A stretch of DNA of 64,000 nt from IMG/VR virus record IMGVR_UViG_3300003890_000025, positions 1-64,000 of that record; one strand, given 5' to 3'. This stretch comes from a virus. Below are positions 51,011 to 58,266 of this stretch, piece after piece. The stretch's first letter is position 1. Each line of letters opens with the position of its first letter. A model generated the notes under the pieces. That model was not told the origin of the DNA. It saw nothing but the letters and a program-made list of their open reading frames with translations, and did no database searches. Position numbers and translations under genes: made by a program.

Positions 51011-51438
51011 GTTTTGATAAATGTGGTAAATCAATGTATAGGGTTAAGCTACGATCTGGTGAAGTATATTTAGTCGGTAGAGTTAAGGGTAGTAAAACGG
51101 TTGATGTCAGGGGGTTAGATCACATGTATTATGACTGGGATCTATATGATATAAAGACAAGTTTAGGTATTGATGAGCATAGTGATTTTAAGAAACCTAA
51201 TCCACCTTTAGCTAACAGTAATAGTGAACTTAATAAAGAAGACAACATAGAGAATAGGTTAAGTGAGATAAAGTCAAGTATTGAGAGATTTGAGAGGTGG
51301 CAGAAAAACCCTGAACTAGATATAAGAAGTGAAAAAGAATTATCAAGTTTTAATGAAGATAAAACCTACATTGTACTTTTTATATTTTTTGTATTATTAT
51401 TTATTGCTTGGCTTAGTTTAGTCATGTTATACTTATAA
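51007..51438 (+). CDS. Protein with C-terminal membrane anchor
   Basis: 143 residues. N-terminal beta domain (SMYRVKLRSGEVYLVGRVKG), a polar linker, and a hydrophobic helix at the end (IVLFIFFVLLFIAWLSLVML). The ATG at 51007, overlapping the preceding stop as ATGA, is preferred to an in-frame ATG twelve bases earlier. Tail-anchored; unknown function. Confidence 0.5.
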   Translation: MSFDKCGKSMYRVKLRSGEVYLVGRVKGSKTVDVRGLDHMYYDWDLYDIKTSLGIDEHSDFKKPNPPLANSNSELNKEDNIENRLSEIKSSIERFERWQKNPELDIRSEKELSSFNEDKTYIVLFIFFVLLFIAWLSLVMLYL

Positions 51439-51449
51439 TAAGAGGAATT

Positions 51450-51650
51450 ATGAAACATAGGAAAGTAATAAAAAGGTATAGTGATAAGTGGTTAGACCAT
51501 AAGTCGTTTGTTGAAGAAGATGGTAAGTACGTATTACGTAGTGCTAGACAATTAATGACTAAGATCAGTAATGACAAAGAGAAAAATAATAAAACCTTAA
51601 CTATTGAAGAAAGGGAGAATTTAGAAAATGAAAACATCAGAAAAGATTGA
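51450..51650 (+). CDS. Small basic protein before the ERF gene
   Basis: 66 residues, highly charged (MKHRKVIKRYSDKWLDHKSF). AGAGGAAT before ATG. Overlaps the ERF recombinase gene by 23 bases. Unknown; context suggests a recombination or replication accessory. Confidence 0.5.
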   Translation: MKHRKVIKRYSDKWLDHKSFVEEDGKYVLRSARQLMTKISNDKEKNNKTLTIEERENLENENIRKD

Positions 51651-52227
51651 TATTTTACTTCCAGCTCTATTTAAAGCCAAAGGAGAATTAAGGGATTTGG
51701 TTAAGAGTTCTGATAATCCTTATTTCTCTAGTACCTATGCTGATCTAAACACTCATTTAGAAGGTACAGAACCTATTCTAAGGAATAATGGCTTTATAAT
51801 CCTACAACCAGTGGTTAGGGATGAAAGAGGCAGTTTTGTAGAGACTATACTTATGCACGCTAGTGGACAATATATATCCTCTCAAATGGATTTAGTATCC
51901 GCTAAAGGTAGCATGCAAGATTTAGGTAGTGCTGTTACATACGCTAGAAGGTATACTTTAGGCTCTATTCTAGCTCTAAGGGCAGTAGACGACGACGGTA
52001 ACGCAGCTACTGGACTAGACTTAAATAAAAAAGCAGTAAACAAAGATTTTAAAAAAGAAGTAAAAGAGACTAAGTCTAGTGAGCCCGTAAAAACACAAAC
52101 AGTTGTAACTAACGAAACAGCTACAAGCTCGACCAACACAATAAAAAGTAAACCGACTCCTTTTAGGAGACCTAACAGTAAGGCAGTACCTACTACTACT
52201 ACAAACGGTAGTGGGTGGGGATCTTAG
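51628..52227 (+). CDS. erf: ERF-family single-strand annealing recombinase
   Basis: 199 residues. The core (LLPALFKAKGELRDLVKSSD, PYFSSTYADLNTHLE, GSMQDLGSAVTYARRYTLGS, AVDDDGNAA) is the ERF family signature. A threonine/serine-rich disordered tail ends in a short aromatic stretch GSGWGS, as in SSB-interacting tails. It anneals complementary strands during phage recombination and concatemer formation. A RecB-like nuclease that could supply ends is encoded at 61316. Confidence 0.85.
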   Translation: MKTSEKIDILLPALFKAKGELRDLVKSSDNPYFSSTYADLNTHLEGTEPILRNNGFIILQPVVRDERGSFVETILMHASGQYISSQMDLVSAKGSMQDLGSAVTYARRYTLGSILALRAVDDDGNAATGLDLNKKAVNKDFKKEVKETKSSEPVKTQTVVTNETATSSTNTIKSKPTPFRRPNSKAVPTTTTNGSGWGS

Positions 52228-52279
52228 TATTATAAACATTTAATAAAACTATAATCTAAATAATAGGAAGGTATTACAT

Positions 52280-52522
52280 ATGGCATATAAAAAAATTGGA
52301 TCAGTATTAAAAGGTAAAGAAGGTGGTTCTTATATTAAGATTGATGAGGATGTTAATCTTAAGAAGGGTACATTTATAAATGTATCAGACCCTAGAACAA
52401 AACCTGATACTCTACTAGAACTAGGTAAAATTTCAGAAGAAGTCTATCATAAAATGAAAGAAAAGGCAGATAAAATTCCAGAGTTTGTTTTATTTGAACT
52501 TTCTATAAAATCTGACGAATAG
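52280..52522 (+). CDS. Conserved small phage protein
   Basis: 80 residues: YKKIGSVLKGKEGGSYIKID, DPRTKPDTLLELGKIS, KIPEFVLFEL. This pattern is common in small proteins encoded beside phage recombination genes; function unknown. GGAAGG precedes ATG. Follows the ERF gene by 52 bases. Confidence 0.6.
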   Translation: MAYKKIGSVLKGKEGGSYIKIDEDVNLKKGTFINVSDPRTKPDTLLELGKISEEVYHKMKEKADKIPEFVLFELSIKSDE

Positions 52523-52553
52523 TATTGTAAGGCATTAATTATATTTAATATAT

Positions 52554-53561
52554 ATGCTTATACAGTCTATTTTCCTAGACACTTTAACTAGAGAAAGTAA
52601 AGAAGGTTATTTAGATTTAAGGTTTGGTAATCCTGGGTTCTTATTTAAATTTTGGGATATTTACAACGAATCTGTTAACCTTGTATCTAAGGGTAGTAAT
52701 ATGTCATATTTACCTACTCATTTAGAAGCAGAGTTAGAATCTAAAATACTAGAATTGCATAAAAAAACAGGTAATCTACCCACCCATAAGCCGTATGTAG
52801 TATTTGGTAACGGAGCTACACAGCTTATTCATGCTATATTCCTAGTAATGAGAGAATTAGGTATAACTAGAGTTAACTTCGAGCCGCCATACTATCCAAG
52901 ATTTATGTCATTAGCGGAACTTAGTGATCTCAAATACTCTAAAACAGCAACAAAGAATACCTGTGAACTAATTACTAGTCCTAATAACCCTGATTGTCAT
53001 TTAAGCTTACCCAAAGAAAATAAGCCTGATCATCATGTTATATATGACCTAACTTATAATTGGCCACATTATACTGAAACAGTACATAACTATGATAACT
53101 ATATATCAATATACTCATTAGGTAAGTTATCAGGGCACGCTAGTACTAGGATAGGGTGGGCACTGGTACCAGACCCTAAAATAGCTAGTAGAATAGCTTA
53201 TTACGTTGAAATACTGACTAATGGTACTAGTGCAGATGCTATAAAACATGCTATTAGTATAATAGATCATATAAACATTCATCATTCAGAATTTTTCCAA
53301 TTAGGTAAGTCTGAGCTGAATAAAAGATGGATAATAATTAATCAATTACTTAGTAAAAACAATTCTATTAAAATAGAATCCAATTCTGGTATGTTTTTAT
53401 ATGGTAAGTATTTAAATAGTCGTGATTATTGGGATGATAATAAGATACAGGTAGTTAATGGTGACATGCTTGGAGTGTCAAAAGATTACTTTAGAGTAAA
53501 TATAGGTGGTACTATAGAACAGTTTAATGAATTTATAAAAAGAGTGAAAGGATCTTTTTAG
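52554..53561 (+). CDS. PLP-dependent fold type I enzyme, alliinase/aminotransferase-like
   Basis: 335 residues. Glycine/threonine phosphate loop FGNGATQ (84-90), ITSPNNPDC (140-148), cofactor Asp in HHVIYDLTYNW (D165), the Schiff-base lysine in YSLGKLSGHASTRIGWALV (K191) and a substrate Arg in the same stretch (R199). GHASTRIGWA is closest to the alliinase C-terminal/TAA1-like branch of aminotransferases. All key residues are present, so it should bind PLP and act on an amino acid. Length is slightly short for the family. The ATG has no good ribosome site, so its message may be short-leadered. Very unusual cargo for a phage. Confidence 0.8.
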   Translation: MLIQSIFLDTLTRESKEGYLDLRFGNPGFLFKFWDIYNESVNLVSKGSNMSYLPTHLEAELESKILELHKKTGNLPTHKPYVVFGNGATQLIHAIFLVMRELGITRVNFEPPYYPRFMSLAELSDLKYSKTATKNTCELITSPNNPDCHLSLPKENKPDHHVIYDLTYNWPHYTETVHNYDNYISIYSLGKLSGHASTRIGWALVPDPKIASRIAYYVEILTNGTSADAIKHAISIIDHINIHHSEFFQLGKSELNKRWIIINQLLSKNNSIKIESNSGMFLYGKYLNSRDYWDDNKIQVVNGDMLGVSKDYFRVNIGGTIEQFNEFIKRVKGSF

Positions 53562-53608
53562 TATTTACAACTATAATTCAATAAGGTAGTATATTATTAG
53601 TTTAGTGA

Positions 53609-53636
53609 TTTAAATTAATTATAAGTAAAATATAAT
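53609..53636 (+). promoter_or_regulatory. Promoter candidate for the GC-richer cassette
   Basis: TTTAAA (53609-53614), 16-base spacer, TATAAT (53631-53636), 39 bases before the ATG at 53675. The -35 matches four of six. Confidence 0.4.
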
Positions 53637-53674
53637 AGTTTTAGATAAATAAAAATAAAAGAAAGGAAATGAAT

Positions 53675-53989
53675 ATGGAAAAAACAAATAGTTTAATAGG
53701 AAAACCAGTAATAGTAAGAGCAAATGTGGCGGGGGTGCACGCAGGAATTTTAGATTCCCTAGATGGAACTGCTGCCACCTTAAAAAACGCATACCGTCTT
53801 TGGAGAGTATATACTCGCGACAAGTCTGGCTCTATTTCGGACGTAGCTGCTAACGGATTAAGGCCAGATGCACAACACTCTGTTGGTACCATGCTCGAAA
53901 CTGTAGTGATTGTTAATCCACCAGGATTAGAAATTGCACAAATGACACAAGATGCGTATGACGGTCTTAAGGATTGGGCTGGAAAATGA
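53675..53989 (+). CDS. DUF6948-like small protein
   Basis: 104 residues. LIGKPVIVRANVAGVHAGIL, AYRLWRVYTRDKSGSISDVA and HSVG...ETVVIVNPPGLEIAQM match the DUF6948 type protein found in many unrelated phages, often directly before a glycine-rich protein as here. Function unknown. The second of two in-frame ATGs is chosen because it is correctly spaced from AAAGGAA. Base composition is distinctly richer in GC than the genes on its left. Confidence 0.7.
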   Translation: MEKTNSLIGKPVIVRANVAGVHAGILDSLDGTAATLKNAYRLWRVYTRDKSGSISDVAANGLRPDAQHSVGTMLETVVIVNPPGLEIAQMTQDAYDGLKDWAGK

Positions 53990-54633
53990 CAATAATTGAC
54001 GGCTACGGCTCTGGCGATGGCTCTGGTTCTGGCTCTGGTTCTGGGTATGGTTATGGCTATGGCTCTGGCGATGGCGATGGCTCTGGTTCTGGCTCTGGTT
54101 CTGGCCACGGATCTGGCTATGGCGATGGCAATGGCAATGGCTTTGGCTATGGCTATGGATCTGGCGATGACTATGGCGATGGCTTCGGAAAAAAGAAAGA
54201 TTCGGTTGTAATCTATTTTAGGGACGGCTTAGAGTTAAAAATAGATGCCTTACCTCAAATATCAAAAACTAGAGACGGGCATATCGTAGAGCGATACACC
54301 ATTAACGGTATAGAGGGGTTTTTCGTAACAATTGCAGGAACACCATATTGCGCTCATGGCTCTACATTATCGCAAGCAATATCAGACGCTATCTGGAAAG
54401 ATGAGTCAAAAAGGCCGTCACTTGAATCGTTAAAACAAGAAATAATTTCATCTGGTAAAGATAGACTTATAACGCTAAAAGAGTTTCAATTATTAACTGG
54501 AGCGTGTACTGAAGGTTGTCGAATCGCCTTGAATAAAAAGGGTCTCAGTGGAAATCCGATGACAGCCAATGATATATATAAACACTTCCCCGAATGGGGG
54601 GAAAAACTTTTAAATATTCTTGGATGGAGATAA
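53986..54633 (+). CDS. Glycine-rich repeat protein with C-terminal domain
   Basis: 215 residues. Residues about 4-68 are a low-complexity GYGSGDGSGSGSGSG-type repeat of G, S, D and Y encoded by GGCTCTGGC/TATGGC/GATGGC units; the DNA repeats invite slippage and length variation. The remainder is a folded domain: IDGVEGFF-like INGIEGFFVTIAGTPYCAHG, AISDAIWKDESKR and a C-terminal helical part with C-rich GACTEGC. This pairing with a DUF6948-like gene is recurrent in phages; function unknown, possibly a surface or virion protein. ATG overlaps the preceding stop. Confidence 0.65.
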   Translation: MTIIDGYGSGDGSGSGSGSGYGYGYGSGDGDGSGSGSGSGHGSGYGDGNGNGFGYGYGSGDDYGDGFGKKKDSVVIYFRDGLELKIDALPQISKTRDGHIVERYTINGIEGFFVTIAGTPYCAHGSTLSQAISDAIWKDESKRPSLESLKQEIISSGKDRLITLKEFQLLTGACTEGCRIALNKKGLSGNPMTANDIYKHFPEWGEKLLNILGWR

Positions 54634-54638
54634 TAAAA

Positions 54639-54818
54639 ATGGCTTGTAATGAACACTCTTGCGATGACTGTGGTTTCCGTGATTGGGATAATTTGATCTG
54701 GAAAGAATGTCCACAATGTGGAAGTAAAAATGTCGGTAACTTTTTTGACGAAGATGGATGGTGGCACCCATACGACGACGATGATGATGACGACGATGGT
54801 TGGAGGCGTGTTTGTTGA
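54639..54818 (+). CDS. Small zinc-ribbon protein with poly-Asp tail
   Basis: 59 residues. CDDCGFRDWDNLIWKECPQCG gives two CxxC knuckles about 15 residues apart, typical of a zinc ribbon. The tail contains eight consecutive Asp before GWRRVC. The ATG at 54639 follows GGAGATAATAAAA. It is probably a metal-binding adaptor; no partner is known. Part of the GC-richer cassette. Confidence 0.6.
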   Translation: MACNEHSCDDCGFRDWDNLIWKECPQCGSKNVGNFFDEDGWWHPYDDDDDDDDGWRRVC

Positions 54819-54829
54819 TTAAGGAGAGG

Positions 54830-55558
54830 ATGAATGGCCTGGATTTATTTAGCGGAATCGGCGGACTTTCAATTGCCTTGTCTAAATGGGTTAAAACAGT
54901 TGCTTATTGTGAGCGAGACCGATATGCACAAGCGGTTCTTTTGTCCCGTATGCAAGACGGAGCACTTGATAGAGCGCCGATTTGGGATGACGTTCGAGCC
55001 TTGCGAGGCGAAACTTTGCCCACAATCGACATTATCTTCGGAGGGTTCCCATGCCAAGACATCAGCACTGCTGGTCGCGGAGCTGGCTTGGCAGGAGAGC
55101 AGAGCGGTCTTTTCTTTGAGCTGCTTCGTTTGGTCAAAGAGGTCAAGCCCAGTTTCGTCTTCTTGGAAAACGTCCCAGCCATTAGAACTAGAGGTCTTCT
55201 TACGATCGTCGATGAATTTACAAAAGTGGGGTATGACTGCCGGTGGACGTGTCTCACTGCCAAGAGCGTTGGAGCCCCCCACAGGAGAGAGAGGTGGTTC
55301 TTGTTGGCCTACTCCGTGTGCAAGGGATTGGAAGGATTCAGGGAGTTACGAGAAGTTATTGAAACGGAAGGAGAGGCACAGCGACTCACTACCGATGGCA
55401 GTAAGCAGAGCCGAAAAACGTGGTGGGAGAGTGAACCCAGTGTTTGTCGAGTGGTTAATGGGGTTCCTAACTGGGTGGACAGAATTAAATGCCTTGGTAA
55501 CGCAGTGGTACCACAGCAAGCAGAAGAAGCGTTTATAAAATTACTTAAATTACAATAA
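54830..55558 (+). CDS. dcm: DNA (cytosine-5) methyltransferase
   Basis: 242 residues, short for the family because the target-recognition part is brief. Motifs: I LDLFSGIGGLS (4-14), IV GGFPCQDIS with catalytic Cys (C75), VI FLENVPAI (111-118), VIII PHRRERWF (150-157) and X LGNAVVPQ (222-229). It methylates cytosine C5 in DNA using SAM, plausibly to block host restriction. The ATG at 54830 has AAGGAG upstream. No cognate endonuclease is visible. A second long frame overlaps almost its full length. Confidence 0.85.
   Translation: MNGLDLFSGIGGLSIALSKWVKTVAYCERDRYAQAVLLSRMQDGALDRAPIWDDVRALRGETLPTIDIIFGGFPCQDISTAGRGAGLAGEQSGLFFELLRLVKEVKPSFVFLENVPAIRTRGLLTIVDEFTKVGYDCRWTCLTAKSVGAPHRRERWFLLAYSVCKGLEGFRELREVIETEGEAQRLTTDGSKQSRKTWWESEPSVCRVVNGVPNWVDRIKCLGNAVVPQQAEEAFIKLLKLQ
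54834..55538 (+). CDS. Overlapping +1-frame ORF inside the methyltransferase gene
   Basis: 234 codons open in the +1 frame of the C5 methyltransferase, with its own ATG four bases after. The product has features that look protein-like: a SSSWKTSQPLELEVF stretch, KWGMTAGGRVSLPRALEPPT, SCWPTPCARDWKDSG and NPVFVEWLMGFLTGWTEL. I recall very similar SWRTSQ / WPTPTARD / NPxFVEWLMGFPxGWT proteins in many phages near or within C5 methyltransferase genes. Either this is a true overlapping gene or a conserved shadow of the methyltransferase frame. No separate ribosome site is needed if coupled. Confidence 0.4.
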   Translation: MAWIYLAESADFQLPCLNGLKQLLIVSETDMHKRFFCPVCKTEHLIERRFGMTFEPCEAKLCPQSTLSSEGSHAKTSALLVAELAWQESRAVFSLSCFVWSKRSSPVSSSWKTSQPLELEVFLRSSMNLQKWGMTAGGRVSLPRALEPPTGERGGSCWPTPCARDWKDSGSYEKLLKRKERHSDSLPMAVSRAEKRGGRVNPVFVEWLMGFLTGWTELNALVTQWYHSKQKKRL

Positions 55559-55637
55559 TTATATTTATATAAATAATTAGGCATGGTATTATATAAATAT
55601 AACCGTTCAACTACAGCTATAAAAGAAAGGCTTCTAA

Positions 55638-56957
55638 ATGTCTTATAAAAGTAAGAAGATTATATTAGCGTTTATATTTATTATTGTTCTAGTTCTTTCT
55701 GTAGTAGTAGGCAGCCTTCCAACTAATCAATATGTATCAATAGCTTTACCTATACTTTTAGCATATCTTACGGTTTTTGCTATAAGACGTATGTTTTTTA
55801 TGATTGAGGCTTATGTAAATAAGAAAAAAGATAATAACATAATACCAGTTAAAGAAAGACCTAAAGTAGAAATAATAGTCCCATGCTATAACGAATCTAA
55901 AGTTATCATATCTACCTTAGAAAATCTATCTAACCTAAATTATAATAACTATTCCATTACCGTTGTAGATGATGGTAGTTCAGATGATACAGTTAATGTA
56001 GTAATTAGATTCTTAGAGCATTACAACAAACAACATTCTAAGTTGCCTAATATAACATTATTGACCAAGGAAAATGGTGGTAAAGCATCAGCCCTTAATT
56101 ATGGTATCGAAAACTCTAATAGTGAGTATGTATTGTGTGTTGATGCTGATTCTTGTTTACATAAGAATAGTATACAAGAGGGTTTAAAATACTTCAAATA
56201 CTCTAAGGTAGGAGCAGTGGCTGGCTTTGTGACAGTAGCTAATCAGAATAACCTATTAACCAAGTTACAAGAATATGAATACTTAGTAGGTCTAAACCTA
56301 GTCCGTAGAGCTATGTCTAATTACGGTATAGTGTCAGTCATACCTGGCCCAGTAGGACTGTTTAGAAGAGAAGTATTAAACTCTGTAGGTGGATTTAGGG
56401 CAGATAAGAATCTAATGGCAGAAGACGCTGAGTTATCCGTTCGTATTGTTGCCGCTGGTTGGAAAATAGCCAGTAGTGAGGGTATGATTTCTTATACTGA
56501 AGCCCCGTCAGACCCTAAATCCTTGATTAGACAAAGGTATAGGTGGAATAGAGGTATGATACAATCTGTTAACCTAAACTTAACAGACTCTCTAAAGAGT
56601 AAGTACCTTAGGTCTAAAATATTAATGTTAAACTTAGTATTCGAGGTATATATTGTATTACTAGTCAATATAGCTATGGTTTTAATGTTTATTACTCATT
56701 TTATTTTTCACAAGAATATACAATTTATAGACCTTTGGGTATTAGGTATATTGACTTCTGAGGCAATTACTGCTATATTTGTCTCAGTACAGTATAAACA
56801 ACCTCTTAAATGGATATCCCTTGCAATGTTTAGCCAATTCATTTATAATGGTATTATGATGTTCTGGCGCATGTTTAGTACAGCTGATGAGATCAGAAGC
56901 ACTAATGTATCTTGGGATAAACTAGAAAGGAAGGGTATTGTTAGTGGAAAAATTTAG
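55638..56957 (+). CDS. Processive GT2 glycosyltransferase (poly-N-acetylglucosamine/hyaluronan synthase type)
   Basis: 439 residues. Two N-terminal transmembrane helices (about 8-27 and 32-56) precede a GT-A domain: VPCYNES (81-87), VVDDGSSDD (109-117), KENGGKASALN (144-154), VDADS (168-172), AEDAELS (261-267) and QRYRWNRG (299-306), the D,D,D,QxxRW set of processive synthases. Three or four C-terminal helices follow. The enzyme should polymerise a sugar (beta-linked) across the host inner membrane. The gene has its own AAAGG site and a complete length, so it is likely functional. Confidence 0.85.
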   Translation: MSYKSKKIILAFIFIIVLVLSVVVGSLPTNQYVSIALPILLAYLTVFAIRRMFFMIEAYVNKKKDNNIIPVKERPKVEIIVPCYNESKVIISTLENLSNLNYNNYSITVVDDGSSDDTVNVVIRFLEHYNKQHSKLPNITLLTKENGGKASALNYGIENSNSEYVLCVDADSCLHKNSIQEGLKYFKYSKVGAVAGFVTVANQNNLLTKLQEYEYLVGLNLVRRAMSNYGIVSVIPGPVGLFRREVLNSVGGFRADKNLMAEDAELSVRIVAAGWKIASSEGMISYTEAPSDPKSLIRQRYRWNRGMIQSVNLNLTDSLKSKYLRSKILMLNLVFEVYIVLLVNIAMVLMFITHFIFHKNIQFIDLWVLGILTSEAITAIFVSVQYKQPLKWISLAMFSQFIYNGIMMFWRMFSTADEIRSTNVSWDKLERKGIVSGKI

Positions 56958-57054
56958 TCAGGTCGTGTCGGTACTGTTTTTATTAACTATAGTGATTAAT
57001 TTTGGAGTAACAGTTGGTTTCTATATGATACATAAATCTAAGGGTAAAAAATGA
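56944..57054 (+). CDS. Single-TM peptide, GTG start
   Basis: 36 residues with one transmembrane helix (VLFLLTIVINFGVTVGFYMI) and a basic end KSKGKK. Overlaps the glycosyltransferase end by 14 bases and the next ATG (ATGA). GGAAGGG lies about eight bases before GTG. Possibly a small subunit or regulator of the synthase; inference from coupling. Confidence 0.45.
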   Translation: MEKFSQVVSVLFLLTIVINFGVTVGFYMIHKSKGKK

Positions 57055-57443
57055 ATAACTTTAATATTAAAAATATACTATTTAATACAGTTTTATGTAG
57101 TTTTAGTAGTAAAAACATAATACTTATACTAATAACCTTTTTATTCTGGACACATAAGTCTAACGCTACTGCTAATCTGTCCCTTAATTATAAATTAATA
57201 AATAGTAATCTAAATATACCCAATAGACCTGTATTAGGGCTTTATGTGTTTGAGCCTATTAAAGATAAGTTATACTATCAATCCTGGTCTGGATATAATT
57301 TTTATAATTGGGGTGGTAGTGATCATAGCGTAATGTATTCTATAAATAAAAGACTAAGACTTGGTACTGGCCCGTCCTATGAGTATAATAACTCTAATCA
57401 TAATATATCTTTAAAGGTATATGGTGAGTTCACTTTATGGTAA
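57051..57443 (+). CDS. Exported beta-rich protein
   Basis: 130 residues. A signal-like hydrophobic stretch (about 22-35) ends near SNATANLS. The mature part alternates polar and aromatic residues (YYQSWSGYNFYNWGGSD, RLRLGTGPSYEYNNS, NHNISLKVYGEFTLW) and ends in an aromatic residue, as outer-membrane beta proteins do, but at about 90 residues it is too short for a full barrel. Coupled to the glycosyltransferase set; a surface-modifying role is plausible. Confidence 0.5.
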   Translation: MNNFNIKNILFNTVLCSFSSKNIILILITFLFWTHKSNATANLSLNYKLINSNLNIPNRPVLGLYVFEPIKDKLYYQSWSGYNFYNWGGSDHSVMYSINKRLRLGTGPSYEYNNSNHNISLKVYGEFTLW

Positions 57444-57466
57444 ATATGAAACTGTAGTAGGTATGT

Positions 57467-57691
57467 ATGAAGTTGGAAGATATCAAAGAACAAGTTAAAG
57501 ACAATAGACAGGCTACGTTTGAATATTACTCTGATGGAGCTTTGTGGTATAAGTTAGAGAATGGGTTTGTATTCCCAGTACCTATATCTGATACTGGGAC
57601 TGGAATGTTTCTAAACAAAGACAAGGCTATATTATTTATGAGGTGGATTAGAAAGCATATACTAGCACTAGAGCATGGAAGAAAATCGTGA
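57467..57691 (+). CDS. Conserved phage protein of unknown function
   Basis: 74 residues. FEYYSDGALWYKLENGFVFP, VPISDTGTGMF and ILFMRWIRKHI match a small protein very common in phages (pattern YRDGELWY...GFxFPVP..D.G...F...KA..FMRWIRKH). Function unknown. Its stop overlaps the GTG of the sigma-like gene. Confidence 0.7.
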   Translation: MKLEDIKEQVKDNRQATFEYYSDGALWYKLENGFVFPVPISDTGTGMFLNKDKAILFMRWIRKHILALEHGRKS

Positions 57692-58164
57692 AATACCAAG
57701 ACTATAAAACTATAGCCCTGACAGTTATTAAAAGAAATGGGTTATATAACTTTACAGATACCGATATACATGATATGGCTACTTGTATGTGGGAATCCCA
57801 CGAAAGATACCTAGATAGTATTAATGGGCATGATAGAGAGCTTTCTGACGAAGAGTCTTTGAAACTAAAAAGAATTCTATATATAAGGGCTAAAGGTGCT
57901 GCTATTGATATACTTAGATTTAAAACCTTTAGAACTAAAAATAATAATTTAGGTATAAGGATAAACGATGAGATTTTAGGTAATGAGGAATATGTTAGCT
58001 ATAACCCAGCTAATATAATTCATAATTACATCGATCTGAAATATCATCCTAAATTCTATTTAGTCAATAAGTATATTCAAGGTAGAAATTACCGCGAGCT
58101 AGGCGAAGAATTAAATATTACAGAGTCTGGTATATCTAGGGCTTTCGATAGGATTAAAGTATGA
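57688..58164 (+). CDS. Sigma-70-like transcription factor candidate
   Basis: 158 residues, GTG start overlapping the preceding stop. YIRAKGAAIDILRFKTFR (66-83) resembles the region 2 helix of FliA/WhiG-type sigma factors (RIRGAIIDELR). The C-terminus GRNYRELGEELNITESGISR is an HTH like region 4. The segment between is short, so domains 2 and 4 are joined without region 3. It may redirect host RNA polymerase to phage promoters. A sigma-like DNA-binding protein of other function remains possible. Confidence 0.6.
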   Translation: MKYQDYKTIALTVIKRNGLYNFTDTDIHDMATCMWESHERYLDSINGHDRELSDEESLKLKRILYIRAKGAAIDILRFKTFRTKNNNLGIRINDEILGNEEYVSYNPANIIHNYIDLKYHPKFYLVNKYIQGRNYRELGEELNITESGISRAFDRIKV

Positions 58165-58266
58165 ACCATAAGATAGATACATAACCACTAGGAAGCCTAA
58201 TGAGTATCAACTATAACTATCATAGCGTTAGTTTATATTTTAATAAAGGAGCTTTAAAGTAAGCTT

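Noticed and set aside
53641-54108. Leftward Arg/Ala/Ile repeat protein opposite the glycine-rich gene
   Set aside because: Pure shadow of the GGCTCTGGC repeat array; no start signal.
53996-54211. Met/Ala/Leu repeat frame within the glycine-rich gene
   Set aside because: Second-frame reading of the six-base repeat, which cannot contain stops; the glycine-rich frame continues into a folded domain and is coupled to the preceding gene.
54869-55282. Two leftward frames opposite the C5 methyltransferase
   Set aside because: Explained by the GC-richer codon pattern of the methyltransferase; no recognised motif or ribosome site.
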